DNA of 64,000 nucleotides from Arenicellaceae bacterium (GTDB lineage Bacteria; Pseudomonadota; Gammaproteobacteria; Arenicellales; Arenicellaceae): NCBI GenBank assembly GCA_029246505.1, contig JAQWNC010000003.1, positions 62,001 to 126,000 on the forward strand, in the 5' to 3' direction. The notes below the pieces were generated by a model. The model was not told where the DNA came from and did no database searches. It saw only the letters and a list, made by a program, of their open reading frames with translations. The position numbers were made by a program, and so were the translations under genes. This document shows positions 54,747 to 64,000 of the stretch, piece by piece (the first letter of the stretch is position 1; each line of letters starts with the position of its first letter).

Positions 54747-56195
54747 TTAAGGAATGGTGACTAATTTAAGTGTATTTGTATTGCCCTCCACACCCTCAAG
54801 GTCACCAAACGTTATCAACACTGTGTCACCAGAATCCAGCTTCAACAATCCGCGAAGTACTTCTACCGCCTGAAACGGTGGCGCGACTTCACTGTTTCTA
54901 TCAATATCCCACAAAACCGGATAGACGCCTCGATACAGGGTGACGCGATGCACAGTTGCCGCACTACGTGATAGCGCCATAATCGGAATACCGGAACTGA
55001 TGCGCGACATTAGTTTAGCGGTTTGACCAGATTCTGTTAATGCCAGGATTGCCCGCACCCCCAGGTGATTGGCTATATACATGGCACCCATTGCTATCGA
55101 TTCTTCGACATCATTCAAAGGCTCATCGACCCGATGGCGAGATGTTCGTGAAAGCCGATGGCGTTCCGCCCCCAGACAAATACGCGCCATCGCTTCGATC
55201 ACTTTATCGGGATGCGCACCGACGGCAGTTTCCGCTGACAGCATAACTGCGTCGGTACCATCCATTACGGCATTCGCAACATCTAAAACTTCGGCGCGCG
55301 TAGGTATGGGGCTCTCGACCATAGATTGCATCATTTGTGTTGCTGTAATGCATACACAATTACGTTCGCGTGCAGCGTTAATCAAGATTTTCTGAATCGC
55401 AGGTAACTCGGCATCACCGATTTCCACTGCTAAATCTCCGCGCGCTATCATCATTGCATCCGAGGCATCAATAATTTCTACATGCTGTTCAACTGCTTCA
55501 GCCCGCTCAATTTTCGAAACAATCAAGCCTTGCCCCCCGGCTTCACGCAGCAACTTGCGCGCCAACTCTACGTCGGCCGCGCAGGTTACAAAAGATACTG
55601 CCAAATAATCTGCCCCGACTTTAGCTGCCGTCAAAATATCAGCTTTATCTTTTTCTGTAAGAGCGGCAGCCGATAAACCACCACCCGCCAGATTCAGACC
55701 CTTTGAATCTGACAACACACCGCCGATAATAACCTCTGTGATAACGCTCAACCCATCGATAGCGGTCACCTGAAGCTCTATCAAACCATCATCCAGCATT
55801 AAACGATCGCCTATTTTTACATCTTTGGCTAATGGTTTATAGGTAACCCCCACGTGATATTGATCACCAACTGCCCCTTTAAGACTTGAATCCAATACAA
55901 ACTCATCGGTCTCGTTCAGAGTGATTTTTCTCTCGCTAAACTTCCCTATTCGAATTTTGGGCCCTTGTAAATCGACTAAAATACCAACCGTGCGCCCAAA
56001 TTCCCGACTTAGGCGTCGAACTCGCTCAATTCGATCAACGTGGTCTTTCTCAACGCCATGTGAAAAATTAACCCGTACGACATCCAATCCATGCTTAAGC
56101 ATTTTATTGAAAACCTTATCCTCATCAGTCGCAGGACCTAATGTGGCAAGAATTTTGGTGCGTCTTAAATGTTCTGTCTTTGTGTTTGTATTCAT
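54747..56195 (-). CDS. pyk: pyruvate kinase
   Basis: A 482-residue enzyme catalysing phosphoenolpyruvate + ADP to pyruvate + ATP. Core motifs are TKILATLGPATD, VRVNFSHG, VDLQGPKIRIG, the signature VSKIERAEAVE (catalytic Lys, metal Glu), MIARGDLAVEIG, ITATQMMQSMVESPIPTRAEVLDVANAVMDGTDAVMLS, and a C-terminal regulatory domain with LTESGQTAKLMS. The length matches PykA-type enzymes. It sits between pgk and fba, replacing the epd/gapB often seen in such clusters. Confidence 0.94.
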   Translation of the reverse strand: MNTNTKTEHLRRTKILATLGPATDEDKVFNKMLKHGLDVVRVNFSHGVEKDHVDRIERVRRLSREFGRTVGILVDLQGPKIRIGKFSERKITLNETDEFVLDSSLKGAVGDQYHVGVTYKPLAKDVKIGDRLMLDDGLIELQVTAIDGLSVITEVIIGGVLSDSKGLNLAGGGLSAAALTEKDKADILTAAKVGADYLAVSFVTCAADVELARKLLREAGGQGLIVSKIERAEAVEQHVEIIDASDAMMIARGDLAVEIGDAELPAIQKILINAARERNCVCITATQMMQSMVESPIPTRAEVLDVANAVMDGTDAVMLSAETAVGAHPDKVIEAMARICLGAERHRLSRTSRHRVDEPLNDVEESIAMGAMYIANHLGVRAILALTESGQTAKLMSRISSGIPIMALSRSAATVHRVTLYRGVYPVLWDIDRNSEVAPPFQAVEVLRGLLKLDSGDTVLITFGDLEGVEGNTNTLKLVTIP

Positions 56196-56302
56196 TATCT
56201 ATACTTAAATCGACCGAACTTTTCGCTTGGACATTTTTTAATTAAACCTATATTCACTCTATTTAAATTGATAATAGTTATTTTGTGGTTTGCATTACCT
56301 AA

Positions 56303-57484
56303 TTAAGCTGCAGATCGGGCTTCTAATGCAGCGACTGCCGGAAGCTTCTTGCCCTCCATAAACTTCAGGAAAGCACCCCCGCCAGTTGATATATACGAGA
56401 TGTCTTTTATTACTCCAAATTGATCCACAGCTGCCAGAGTATCTCCTCCGCCTGCTATCGAAAAAGCAGCGCTGTTTGCAACCGCAATTGCCAGATCTTG
56501 CGTGCCCCGAGAGAACTGGGGGAATTCAAATACACCAATCGGACCGTTCCAAATAATTGTTCCGGCAGCAGCAACTATATTATTGAATGCCGCTGAACTC
56601 TGAGGGCCAATGTCAAAAATCATATCGTCGGACTGCACACCCTTGACCAGTTTTAAGACTGCCTCAGCTGATGCTGAAAGTTCTTTTCCACAAACCACAT
56701 CAACCGGCACAGGTATTGTGGCGCCGCGCGACTTCATGAGTCCTGTTAAGGCTCTAGCCTCATCTAATAAATCTTCTTCGTATAGAGAATTACCCACGGG
56801 GTGTCCCGCTGCTGCAATAAATGTATTAGCAATGCCACCACCAACAATTAATTGATCGACAACATTTACCAAACTTCGTAAAACAGAAAGTTTGGATGAA
56901 ACCTTGGAACCACCTACTATTGCTACCAATGGCCGTTTAGGGTTTTTCAATGCGCAAGCCAAGGCGCTTAATTCAGCCGCCAACAATGGGCCAGCACACA
57001 CCTCATTGGCATACAAAGCTACGCCATGTGTTGATGCTTGTGCACGGTGCGTGGTACCAAATGCATCCATAACAAACACGTCGCAGAGCGCTGCATATTG
57101 CCGCGCCAATTTCTCATCGTCAGCTTTTTCACCCGCCCAAAAACGTACATTCTCTAATATTCTAATTCCACTTCCTAATGGCTCTAGTGTCTCTGGATGC
57201 GAACTCTCAAGTACTACTTGTATGTCCAAGGCAGTAGACAAATAATCCGCAATGGGCTGCATACATAGCGCTGCATCGACTTGACCCTCTACAGGACGAC
57301 CTAAATGAGACATTATTGTAACGCTCGCCGCGTCGTCTAGCGCGCGACGCAAGGTCGGCAATGACGCATCTATTCGCTTACTACTAGTGATTTTACCGTC
57401 GACTAACGGTACATTTAGATCCTGACGAATTAATATTCGCTTGCCGGTCAGATCAATATTGTTGAATGTATTAATCATCCTCAA
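56303..57484 (-). CDS. pgk: phosphoglycerate kinase
   Basis: A 393-residue two-domain glycolytic kinase transferring phosphate between 1,3-bisphosphoglycerate and ADP. It has [83 protein letters not shown]-type sequence and [17 protein letters not shown] near the end, all standard. It follows tkt by three bases, so the two are tightly coupled. Confidence 0.95.
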   Translation of the reverse strand: MRMINTFNNIDLTGKRILIRQDLNVPLVDGKITSSKRIDASLPTLRRALDDAASVTIMSHLGRPVEGQVDAALCMQPIADYLSTALDIQVVLESSHPETLEPLGSGIRILENVRFWAGEKADDEKLARQYAALCDVFVMDAFGTTHRAQASTHGVALYANEVCAGPLLAAELSALACALKNPKRPLVAIVGGSKVSSKLSVLRSLVNVVDQLIVGGGIANTFIAAAGHPVGNSLYEEDLLDEARALTGLMKSRGATIPVPVDVVCGKELSASAEAVLKLVKGVQSDDMIFDIGPQSSAAFNNIVAAAGTIIWNGPIGVFEFPQFSRGTQDLAIAVANSAAFSIAGGGDTLAAVDQFGVIKDISYISTGGGAFLKFMEGKKLPAVAALEARSAA

Positions 57485-57487
57485 ATA

Positions 57488-59494
57488 CTACGCAAGCAAG
57501 CCTTTACTGTGGGCAAGCACATTGTCGACAGTAAAGCCGAAATGCTCAAATAATTCAGGCGCAGGCGCCGATTCCCCAAAACTATCCATACCTATGACGG
57601 CACCATTCAAACCGACATACTTACGCCAATAATCAGATGAAGCTGCCTCAACTGCCAAACGTCGATCGCATGCAGCAGGTAAAACAGATTCACGGTAAGC
57701 GGCATCTTGCCGATCAAATTCGCTGGTAGATGGCATTGATACTAAGCGAACCTGCACCCCACTCTCGCGCAACTGTTCTTTCGCCAGATGCGCTATTCCA
57801 ACTTCGGAACCGCTCGCAATAATGATTAGTTCGGGCAAGCCCTCGCAATCTGAAAGTACATAACCACCCTTTTCGACGTTAGTCAGATCAATATTATCTC
57901 TGTTCATATGCGTTAACGTTTGGCGCGAATAAACCATGCTGACAGGTGTATCAGTTGATTCACAGGCAAACTTCCACGTAACGGCCGTTTCAACTGCATC
58001 GCAGGGTCTCCAAACGGAATGGTTTGGAATAAGCCGCAAGCTTGCAAGATGCTCAACTGGTTGATGGGTTGGCCCGTCTTCTCCAAGACCAATTGAGTCG
58101 TGAGTAAACACAAATAAAGTTGGCTGCTTCATGAGCGCGGCCATTCGAATAGCATTGCGCGCGTAATCTGAAAACACCAAAAATGTTCCTGCATACGGCT
58201 TGAAACCCTCATGTAACGATATTCCATTCATTATCGCAGCCATTGCAAATTCGCGTACACCGTAATAAATATAGTTGCCACTAGGGTACGCGGCTGAAAT
58301 CGTCTTTGAACCACTCCAATTAGTATTATTTGAACCCGTCAAATCAGCTGAACCACCTATCAACTCGGGTAATAATCCAGCGAAGTATTCAAGCGCACGC
58401 TGGGATGATTTACGTGTTGCGAGTGTCGGGCCTTCAATTTGAGTGTCTTTAATAAAAGCCTTGGACAGTTCTGCCCAACCTTCAGGCATACCGCCTGTCA
58501 TCCGGCGCTGATATTCGGAGGCTAATTCAGGGTGTTTGCTTTTATATTCATCGAAAACTCCGTTCCATTGAGTCTCATCTTGTAAACCTTGCGCGCACGC
58601 ATTCCAAGCTTGGTAGAGCTTTTCCGGAATATCAAACGATGCGTGAGGCCAATCAAGACCTTCACGTACTAACTTAATCTCTCCCTCGCCTAACGGTGCC
58701 CCGTGACTACCAGCAGTACCCTGCTTGTTAGGTGCACCGTAACCAATAGTTGTTCGGCAGCAAATTATACTAGGCTTGCCGGTTTCAGCAACGGCAGAAT
58801 CGATTGCGGAATTTACGGCTTCGGCATCATGCCCGTCGATATCACGTAACACATGCCATCCATAAGCCTCAAACCTTGCTGCGGTATCATCAGTAAACCA
58901 ACCATCCACCGGTCCATCAATCGATATCTGGTTGTCATCCCAAAAAGCAACCAACTTACCTAAGCCAAGCGTACCGGCCAGCGAGCAGGCTTCATGGGAG
59001 ATACCTTCCATCAAACAACCATCGCCCAAAAATACCCATGTGCGGTGATCCACCAACTCAAGTTCAGCCTGATTAAATTGTGCTGCAAGTACTTTTTCTG
59101 CCAAGGCAAAACCAACTGCATTCGCAATGCCCTGCCCAAGTGGGCCAGTGGTAGTTTCAACCCCTGGAGTATAGCCGTGCTCAGGATGGCCTGGCGTTCG
59201 TGACTCAAATTGCCGAAAGTTCTTTAAATCCTCAATGCTCAAGTCGTAACCTGTCAAATGAAGTAAAGAATAAATAAGCATGGAGCCGTGTCCATTCGAA
59301 AGCACAAACCGATCCCGATTTTGCCAGCCTGGATTAGCTGGGTTATGTTTTAAGTGGTGATTCCATAATACCTGGGCAATATCGGCCATACCCATTGGTG
59401 CACCGGGATGACCGGAATTAGCTTGCTGCACAGCATCAGCAGTTAAAATTCGTATCGCGTTTGCCATCAAACGCGCATCAACTGTGGTCGTCAT
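57488..59494 (-). CDS. tkt: transketolase
   Basis: A 668-residue thiamine-diphosphate enzyme of the pentose phosphate pathway that moves two-carbon units between sugar phosphates. The N-terminal domain has [31 protein letters not shown] and the ThDP motif [14 protein letters not shown]...[14 protein letters not shown]. The middle domain has [27 protein letters not shown], and the C-terminal domain is intact. It is the first gene of the tkt-pgk-pyk-fba cluster. Confidence 0.95.
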   Translation of the reverse strand: MTTTVDARLMANAIRILTADAVQQANSGHPGAPMGMADIAQVLWNHHLKHNPANPGWQNRDRFVLSNGHGSMLIYSLLHLTGYDLSIEDLKNFRQFESRTPGHPEHGYTPGVETTTGPLGQGIANAVGFALAEKVLAAQFNQAELELVDHRTWVFLGDGCLMEGISHEACSLAGTLGLGKLVAFWDDNQISIDGPVDGWFTDDTAARFEAYGWHVLRDIDGHDAEAVNSAIDSAVAETGKPSIICCRTTIGYGAPNKQGTAGSHGAPLGEGEIKLVREGLDWPHASFDIPEKLYQAWNACAQGLQDETQWNGVFDEYKSKHPELASEYQRRMTGGMPEGWAELSKAFIKDTQIEGPTLATRKSSQRALEYFAGLLPELIGGSADLTGSNNTNWSGSKTISAAYPSGNYIYYGVREFAMAAIMNGISLHEGFKPYAGTFLVFSDYARNAIRMAALMKQPTLFVFTHDSIGLGEDGPTHQPVEHLASLRLIPNHSVWRPCDAVETAVTWKFACESTDTPVSMVYSRQTLTHMNRDNIDLTNVEKGGYVLSDCEGLPELIIIASGSEVGIAHLAKEQLRESGVQVRLVSMPSTSEFDRQDAAYRESVLPAACDRRLAVEAASSDYWRKYVGLNGAVIGMDSFGESAPAPELFEHFGFTVDNVLAHSKGLLA

Positions 59495-59688
59495 TTATTG
59501 ACTCCATTGGTGGAAATTGTTTAGGAATATATAGGAGGACTATCTCTCAGCTTATATAGCGTCGGCAGCTAAAAAATACTACCTAATTAGCTAGCGTAAC
59601 TATATACAATGCAATCAATTTATAACAGGCGAAACCGGCATCTAAAAGATACGTAAACACCCAAAAGTTAGCATTTCTACCTCAAAGC

Positions 59689-59874
59689 CTAGAGCGCCGG
59701 AAAGGTGTCCAACAAAGCACTTATATCGGGTATCACCGCTAGCCTCCCCTTTACATTTACACCCATAACCGCAAAACGAATATCCAAGTCTGGTAGTAGT
59801 TTTATTTCAACAGCGGCGTCATCAATGGTAACTGTCTTTGGATTCCCTCGCTTAACAACGCAAGCCTTGACGTT
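59689..59874 (-). pseudogene. possible gene remnant downstream of HAD gene
   Basis: Between tkt and the HAD gene a 61-codon minus-strand frame without a usable start codon (preceded by TAA at 59875-59877) reads TVTIDDAAVEIKLLP, DLDIRFAVMGVNVKG and RLAVIPDISALLDTFPAL. The balanced charge and hydrophobic pattern look like the tail of a real protein, but I recognise no family. The plus-strand open frame over the same bases is Ser/Thr-rich and looks like its shadow. The rest of 59495-59986 shows nothing recognisable. Confidence 0.3.
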
Positions 59875-59986
59875 TTACACCCATGCAGGATACCTGCTAA
59901 CCCTTCCAAGTGACAAGCAATAGGCTAACGGCAACACCAATTTTTAATGAGCGAGACAGTAAGTCGATAAATAGCAGTTAGTCGAT

Positions 59987-60604
59987 TTAATGATCAATCA
60001 ACCACATATGGGTGCTTAACAGCCTACTTCCAAGAGACTTCGACCTAGATGCAGCAAACCGAACCTCCACAGGCACAAATTCACCGGATGAATATTGAGG
60101 CCGGATTTCACCAACTACAATCGCAGCAGCAGAGCACTGCCATACACTAATATCGGCCAACGCATCGCCCGCATAAACAAAATCACGCTCTCCAAATAAT
60201 GAGCACAATTCACGCGCCTTAGCCCAGCCCTTAATATTTTTGCTCCCGCTACTGGCTATAACGGTATCAAACAGACCAAAATGATCTGCTACGCTCTGGG
60301 CTATTGATTGATCAGCCGCTGTGGCTAGACAGATACATCTGCCGGCATTCCTTTGTATACGCAAATAGTTTATCAGCGGCTGATTCCATGCTAATTTAGC
60401 TAAATCGAGCTGCACGTGTTTGAATACAAATTGCTTAAACCTAGCCCGATTACCAATCAAACCAAGACTTTTAATAAACTGCAACGGCTGAGCGCGCAGT
60501 AACTCAATAACCCCCTCGAATAGCGTATAGGTATGGCATAAGGTACCGTCAAGATCCACCGCAAGGGGCAATAATTCGGTAGTAGTTTCAGTTTTGGCAG
60601 CCAA
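59987..60604 (-). CDS. HAD-family protein, resembling the front half of HAD-UbiA fusions
   Basis: A 205-residue HAD-superfamily protein with motif I LAVDLDGTLC (Asp17/19), motif II-like CLATAADQS, and YAGDALADISVW as motif IV. The whole length (FEGVIELLRAQPLQFI, FKQFVFKHVQLDLAKLAWN, YLRIQRNAGRCICLATAADQSIAQ, ...AAIVVG) follows the HAD domain normally fused to a UbiA prenyltransferase in decaprenyl-phosphate phosphoribosyltransferase-like proteins. The end, SRLLSTHMWLIDH, resembles the first UbiA residues (LRPHQW.KN) and then stops. It may be a functional stand-alone phosphatase or a truncated gene. Confidence 0.7.
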   Translation of the reverse strand: MAAKTETTTELLPLAVDLDGTLCHTYTLFEGVIELLRAQPLQFIKSLGLIGNRARFKQFVFKHVQLDLAKLAWNQPLINYLRIQRNAGRCICLATAADQSIAQSVADHFGLFDTVIASSGSKNIKGWAKARELCSLFGERDFVYAGDALADISVWQCSAAAIVVGEIRPQYSSGEFVPVEVRFAASRSKSLGSRLLSTHMWLIDH

Positions 60605-60744
60605 ATCTCTTCTATGTAGCTATTACAAGGCAGCTGATCGATTATTGATTGTATAATGACAAGCTCTGTCAGCACAGGAGTTGATTAAGAGCATCAAACA
60701 GTAAATAGTAATAATACACATGGGCTTTAAATATAGGTTTAATT

Positions 60745-61695
60745 ATGGGCATTAATATTGGTGTGGTTATGGACCCCATATCGTCCAGCAATTACAAAAA
60801 AGATAGTACTCTAGAAATGCTGTGGCGCGCCAGTGAGCGCGAATGGCCAATTCAATATATGGAAATGGGTGATCTTTATTTAGTCGATGGCCATCCTCGC
60901 GCAATCATGCGACCACTTACTGTCAAAAGAGACCCCAAAGATTTCTATGCACTAGGCGCGCCAACTGATCAATCGTTGACGGCTCTCGACGTCATTCTAA
61001 TGCGCAAGGACCCGCCATTCGATCTGGAATACATCTACGTTACTTATATGCTTGAACGGGCTGAGCAAGAAAATGTACTAATTATCAATAAGCCAGCATC
61101 TCTACGCGACTGCAATGAAAAGGTTTTTACTGCATGGTTTTCGGAATTAACTCCACCTACCCTAATCAGCCGCAATAGTAATCAAATTAAATCCTTTATA
61201 ACCAAACACCAAGATACAATTATTAAACCTCTGAACGGTATGGGTGGTACCTCAATATTTCGACTTAGGGCGCAAGATCCAAACGTCAATGTTGTGTTGG
61301 AGCATATGACCGCCCACAATACGCAGTTTACAATGGTACAAACCTTTCTCCCAGAGATTGTAGATGGCGACAAGCGCATATTAATGATTAATGGAAAACC
61401 AGCCGATTATGTTCTCGCTCGTATTCCGAAAAAAGGGGAGACTCGAGGGAATCTCGCTGCTGGTGGAACTGGAGTAGGACAGAAAATAAATGCATCTGAT
61501 CGGAAAATCGCTAATATTGTCGGCCCCGAACTAGAAAAACGTGGGATTGTTTTCGCCGGATTAGATGTTATTGGAGATCGAATAACAGAAATAAATGTGA
61601 CCAGCCCAACGTGTATTCGTGAGCTAAACGATCAGTTTGGTTGCGATATTGCGGGCGATTTGCTGGACGCAATTGAAAGATTATTAAGCGCGTAA
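60745..61695 (+). CDS. gshB: glutathione synthetase
   Basis: A 316-residue ATP-grasp ligase that joins gamma-glutamylcysteine and glycine. Family landmarks are GVVMDPISSSNYKKDSTLEML, VILMRKDPPFDLEYIYVTYMLE, KPLNGMGGTSIFRL (ATP-binding loop), GDKRILMINGKPADYVLARIPKKGETRGNLAAGGTG and EINVTSPTCIRELN. It heads the run gshB-tonB-like-yqgE-ruvX-pyrR, a conserved order in many gammaproteobacteria. Confidence 0.96.
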   Translation: MGINIGVVMDPISSSNYKKDSTLEMLWRASEREWPIQYMEMGDLYLVDGHPRAIMRPLTVKRDPKDFYALGAPTDQSLTALDVILMRKDPPFDLEYIYVTYMLERAEQENVLIINKPASLRDCNEKVFTAWFSELTPPTLISRNSNQIKSFITKHQDTIIKPLNGMGGTSIFRLRAQDPNVNVVLEHMTAHNTQFTMVQTFLPEIVDGDKRILMINGKPADYVLARIPKKGETRGNLAAGGTGVGQKINASDRKIANIVGPELEKRGIVFAGLDVIGDRITEINVTSPTCIRELNDQFGCDIAGDLLDAIERLLSA

Positions 61696-61702
61696 AACTA
61701 CC

Positions 61703-62611
61703 TTGAAGGCGATCGAGTTACAAATAGACACTCATGATACCGAACGGTTGGGTGTTACCGCCTTCATTTCATTAGTTGCCCATATTATCGTTATACTGGG
61801 AATCGGCTTCACACTTCCAAAAATCGCATCACAACCGAAGCTAAGCAACACGCTCGAAATCCTTTTGGTAAATGCACCAAACTATCAAGAAGCTGAAGAT
61901 GCTGATTTCGTCGCCCAACACGATAGTCTTGGCGGCGGTTACGCAGAAACGGTAGCCCAAAGTCCACTGCTATTCGAACCAGGCGCGCAAGATTCAGCAG
62001 CTAGCCCGACCAGCAAGCAACAGCAAAGTGATAGCCAATCTCCAGATATTCAAACCATCAAAGGCGAGCAGTTTAACGCTCCATCGGAAAGTCCTGAAAC
62101 CACTGTACCCCCTCCTATAAACGAGCCAATTCCAGAAGTCACCAGCGATAACACTGCTGCTGTCGCACTAGCAGAACGCCGCCGCCTAATCGCGCAAATT
62201 AGCCAACGCTGGCAGAAATACCAAAAAAAACCAAGGCGTACGTTCTTATCCCCTAGCGTAAAAGCAGATGCTGCCGCAAACTATATGGCAATATGGCGAG
62301 AGAAAGTAGAAAGTATCGGCAATGAAAATTACCCTGCTCAAGCGCGACAACAGCAGATCTCTGCAGAACTCATCATAGATGTCGCGATTAATCCTAATGG
62401 CAGCATTAATAAAGTTAACCTGGTTAAACGTTCTGCCTACCCTTTTCTGAACGACGCAGCTATTCGATTTATAAAATTAGCTAGCCCATTCGCACCCTTC
62501 CCTGAAGAATTAAAAGCCACGAGCGACATCATACATATAACTCGGTCATTCCATTTTCTTGAGGGTGAACTAAATACTCTAGCTGCAGATCGAGCGGACT
62601 CACAGCAATAA
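61703..62611 (+). CDS. TonB-family energy-transducing protein
   Basis: A 302-residue inner-membrane protein starting at TTG, 8 bp after gshB. One N-terminal helix (about 21-40) is followed by a Ser/Gln/Pro-rich periplasmic linker and a basic helix (AERRRLIAQISQRWQKYQKK). A TonB C-terminal domain (about 205-285) has NYPAQARQQQISAELIIDVAINPNGSI and YPFLNDAAIRFIKLASPFAPFPEE. It probably powers one or more of the TonB receptors, using ExbBD encoded elsewhere. A TonB-like gene in this operon position is common in pseudomonads and relatives. Confidence 0.85.
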   Translation: MKAIELQIDTHDTERLGVTAFISLVAHIIVILGIGFTLPKIASQPKLSNTLEILLVNAPNYQEAEDADFVAQHDSLGGGYAETVAQSPLLFEPGAQDSAASPTSKQQQSDSQSPDIQTIKGEQFNAPSESPETTVPPPINEPIPEVTSDNTAAVALAERRRLIAQISQRWQKYQKKPRRTFLSPSVKADAAANYMAIWREKVESIGNENYPAQARQQQISAELIIDVAINPNGSINKVNLVKRSAYPFLNDAAIRFIKLASPFAPFPEELKATSDIIHITRSFHFLEGELNTLAADRADSQQ

Positions 62612-62619
62612 ACCTTAAC

Positions 62620-63207
62620 TTGGCTCATCAATCTAACAACTCTTTCTCACTAGCAGGACAATTGCTGATCGCAAACCCTGGCATGCTAGACCCGCACTTT
62701 AAAAAGACCGTAACTCTGATTTGCGAACACGATGAAAAGGGCGCGTTAGGAATAACTATCAATCGACCATCCACACAATCGCTCGCAGAAGTACTAACAG
62801 AAATTGGCATTTCTATTAACGACCCAAGCAATCTGGAACGTTTAAGTCAGAGCCAGATATTGTACGGCGGCCCTGTACATTCAAACCGAGGATTAATTCT
62901 CCATACTGCGGACGGCATTTGGGAATCTTCGATCAAAGTTTCCGATCAAATTCACTTGACCAGCTCCAAAGACGTTTTAGAATCCATAGCGACCGGCTGC
63001 CCACCTCTTCACTATCGCATGGTTCTCGGCTACACCGGATGGGGATCAGGCCAACTAGAACAGGAACTTATAGAAAATGCCTGGCTGCACGCCAGCGCGA
63101 CACATCAGTTAATATTTGAAACCGAACATCAGCACTGTTGGCGCGCAACGGGCAATTCCCTAGGAATAGATATTAATAGTATGTCTACCCAGGCAGGCCA
63201 CGCGTAG
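62620..63207 (+). CDS. YqgE/AlgH family protein (UPF0301)
   Basis: A 195-residue protein starting at TTG, 8 bp after the tonB-like gene. It has the conserved LIANPGMLDPHFKKTVTLICEHDEKGALGITINRP, QILYGGPVH and LGYTGWGSGQLEQELIENAWL. The biochemical role is not settled; AlgH in Pseudomonas was linked to alginate and general regulation. No catalytic motif. Operon position between tonB-like and ruvX is typical. Confidence 0.92.
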   Translation: MAHQSNNSFSLAGQLLIANPGMLDPHFKKTVTLICEHDEKGALGITINRPSTQSLAEVLTEIGISINDPSNLERLSQSQILYGGPVHSNRGLILHTADGIWESSIKVSDQIHLTSSKDVLESIATGCPPLHYRMVLGYTGWGSGQLEQELIENAWLHASATHQLIFETEHQHCWRATGNSLGIDINSMSTQAGHA

Positions 63208-63270
63208 CATTATCTAGGCCATGAACTTATCAAACATATTAGTACTCGTTAAAAGTCCAAGATTCACCAC

Positions 63271-63741
63271 ATGAAAGGTACAACCGTGCTGTGTTTCGAT
63301 TTTGGCCTAAAACGTATTGGGGTTGCAGTAGGACAAACGGCTACTAATAGTGGTCGCCCGCTTACTACTATAAGCGCAGTCTCCGGCATCCCGGATACAG
63401 CCGTGTTGAAACGAGTACTAAACGAATGGCAGCCAGAACTTGTGATCGTTGGTCAAACCTATTCAGATACTTCAAAAAGTAAGAGTAACAAACGCTTTAA
63501 CAAAGCCCATAATGAATTCATCAATCAACTTACCTCACAGTATGGCTTGCCAGTGGAAATCATTAATGAAGCCTACACAACATTAGCAGCGAATCACGCA
63601 TTAGCCGAAGAGGGTATTAAAGCGCATAATAGAACCGCACTGAGAGACCAGTACGCCGCACTCGAAATACTCAACACCTGGATGAATGAGCGGCATAATC
63701 AACGAACAAAGACTCTCGATCAATTGAACAGTAATCTGTGA
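63271..63741 (+). CDS. ruvX: putative Holliday junction resolvase / pre-16S rRNA nuclease
   Basis: A 156-residue YqgF-fold nuclease. It has CFDFGLKRIGVAVG (first metal Asp), VIVGQTYSDT, VEIINEAYTTLAA (metal Glu) and RDQYAALEILNTWM (last Asp). YqgF/RuvX processes the 5' end of 16S rRNA in E. coli and was predicted as a resolvase. The stop overlaps the pyrR start by four bases (GTGA). Confidence 0.93.
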   Translation: MKGTTVLCFDFGLKRIGVAVGQTATNSGRPLTTISAVSGIPDTAVLKRVLNEWQPELVIVGQTYSDTSKSKSNKRFNKAHNEFINQLTSQYGLPVEIINEAYTTLAANHALAEEGIKAHNRTALRDQYAALEILNTWMNERHNQRTKTLDQLNSNL

Positions 63742-64000
63742 GCAATACACCAAAAATCCCGGCGGTTGAGATACTGCTAGCCAGCTTAGTCGATGAGTTA
63801 ACAGCAGATGCTTATTCGGATGGTGTGCTTGTGGGTATTCGCCGAGGTGGGGCCTGGATCGTCGATGAATTGCAAGCAAGACTCGGGCGCACAGACCCTC
63901 CCGGCTATATAGATATCAGTTTTTATCGTGATGATTTTGCCATGGTCGGACTACAGCCTGAAGTAGGCGGCTCAGAATTACCGGTCAGTATCGACGACGC
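63738..64000 (+). CDS. pyrR: PyrR regulator / uracil phosphoribosyltransferase, 5' part
   Basis: A GTG start at 63738 overlaps the ruvX stop. The frame is open to the window end and reads VGIRRGGAWIVDELQARLG, then PGYIDISFYRDDFAMVGLQPEV and LPVSIDD. These are PyrR signatures (GI..GG..., DISFYRDD). In this gammaproteobacterial operon pyrR is usually followed by pyrB and pyrC-like genes. The PRPP loop lies beyond the edge. Confidence 0.92.
   Translation, partial: MSNTPKIPAVEILLASLVDELTADAYSDGVLVGIRRGGAWIVDELQARLGRTDPPGYIDISFYRDDFAMVGLQPEVGGSELPVSIDD

Noticed and set aside
59705-59923. 72-residue plus-strand open frame starting GTG
   Set aside because: Ser/Thr-rich, no ribosome-binding site at a proper distance, and it looks like the shadow of the minus-strand remnant.

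Overview
The window comes from a gammaproteobacterium, probably a free-living aquatic one. Supporting evidence is the run gshB-tonB-yqgE-ruvX-pyrR, gammaproteobacterial-type adk, parC, cca, thrS, gltX and cysS, two TonB-dependent receptors, a TorF-type porin, an OprP-type porin and many secreted proteins of the DUF6152 kind. I cannot name the genus from sequence alone. No tRNA, rRNA, CRISPR array, intact insertion sequence or prophage was seen.

Layout. 0-16 kb: the 3' end of ispG, a repeat-bearing lipoprotein, two divergent SLC13 permeases, a small secreted Tyr/Asn-rich protein behind a four-repeat response-regulator-like site, xth-ampG, pyrE, cca, a strongly structured non-coding locus, parC and a TonB-dependent receptor. 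16-23 kb: a frameshifted endonuclease I gene, a long-chain acyl-CoA synthetase, adk, a glutaredoxin/GST-like protein, an FKBP isomerase, and thrS coupled to an M23-family protein. 23-43 kb is an accessory region of exported proteins. It holds five DUF6152 modules and three copies of a second secreted domain, either fused to DUF6152 or encoded next to it. It also holds an iron-type TonB receptor with a candidate Fur box, a TorF porin with a sigma-54 promoter and NtrC-like enhancers, and an OprP-type porin with two tandem Pho boxes. A DUF1080 protein, a TPR protein, a histidine phosphatase, a Tat-exported amidohydrolase and several gene remnants complete the region. 43-53 kb returns to housekeeping: gltX-garR-like, an esterase, a PTPS-like protein, sufE, cysS, a subtilisin autotransporter, dsbB, a YcgN-like protein and a DNA glycosylase. 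53-60 kb is a carbon-metabolism cluster (tkt-pgk-pyk-fba). 60-64 kb is gshB-tonB-yqgE-ruvX-pyrR.

The most informative parts lie outside the intact genes. First, promoter architecture shows nutrient sensing around the outer-membrane genes: nitrogen (NtrC/sigma-54) for TorF, phosphate (PhoB) for the porin, probably iron (Fur) for one receptor, and an unidentified OmpR-family regulator for the Tyr/Asn-rich protein. Second, there is an unusual density of decayed genes: a small Gly-rich membrane protein, endonuclease I, a secreted NAD(P)-binding protein, one DUF6152 gene, a 2OG-Fe(II) oxygenase, a bioD fragment abutting a porin fragment, and a HAD domain that seems cut from a HAD-UbiA fusion. Most were found by reading short frames that do not form long ORFs. 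Third, about 150 nt between cca and parC can fold into a long nested hairpin and may be an undescribed RNA.
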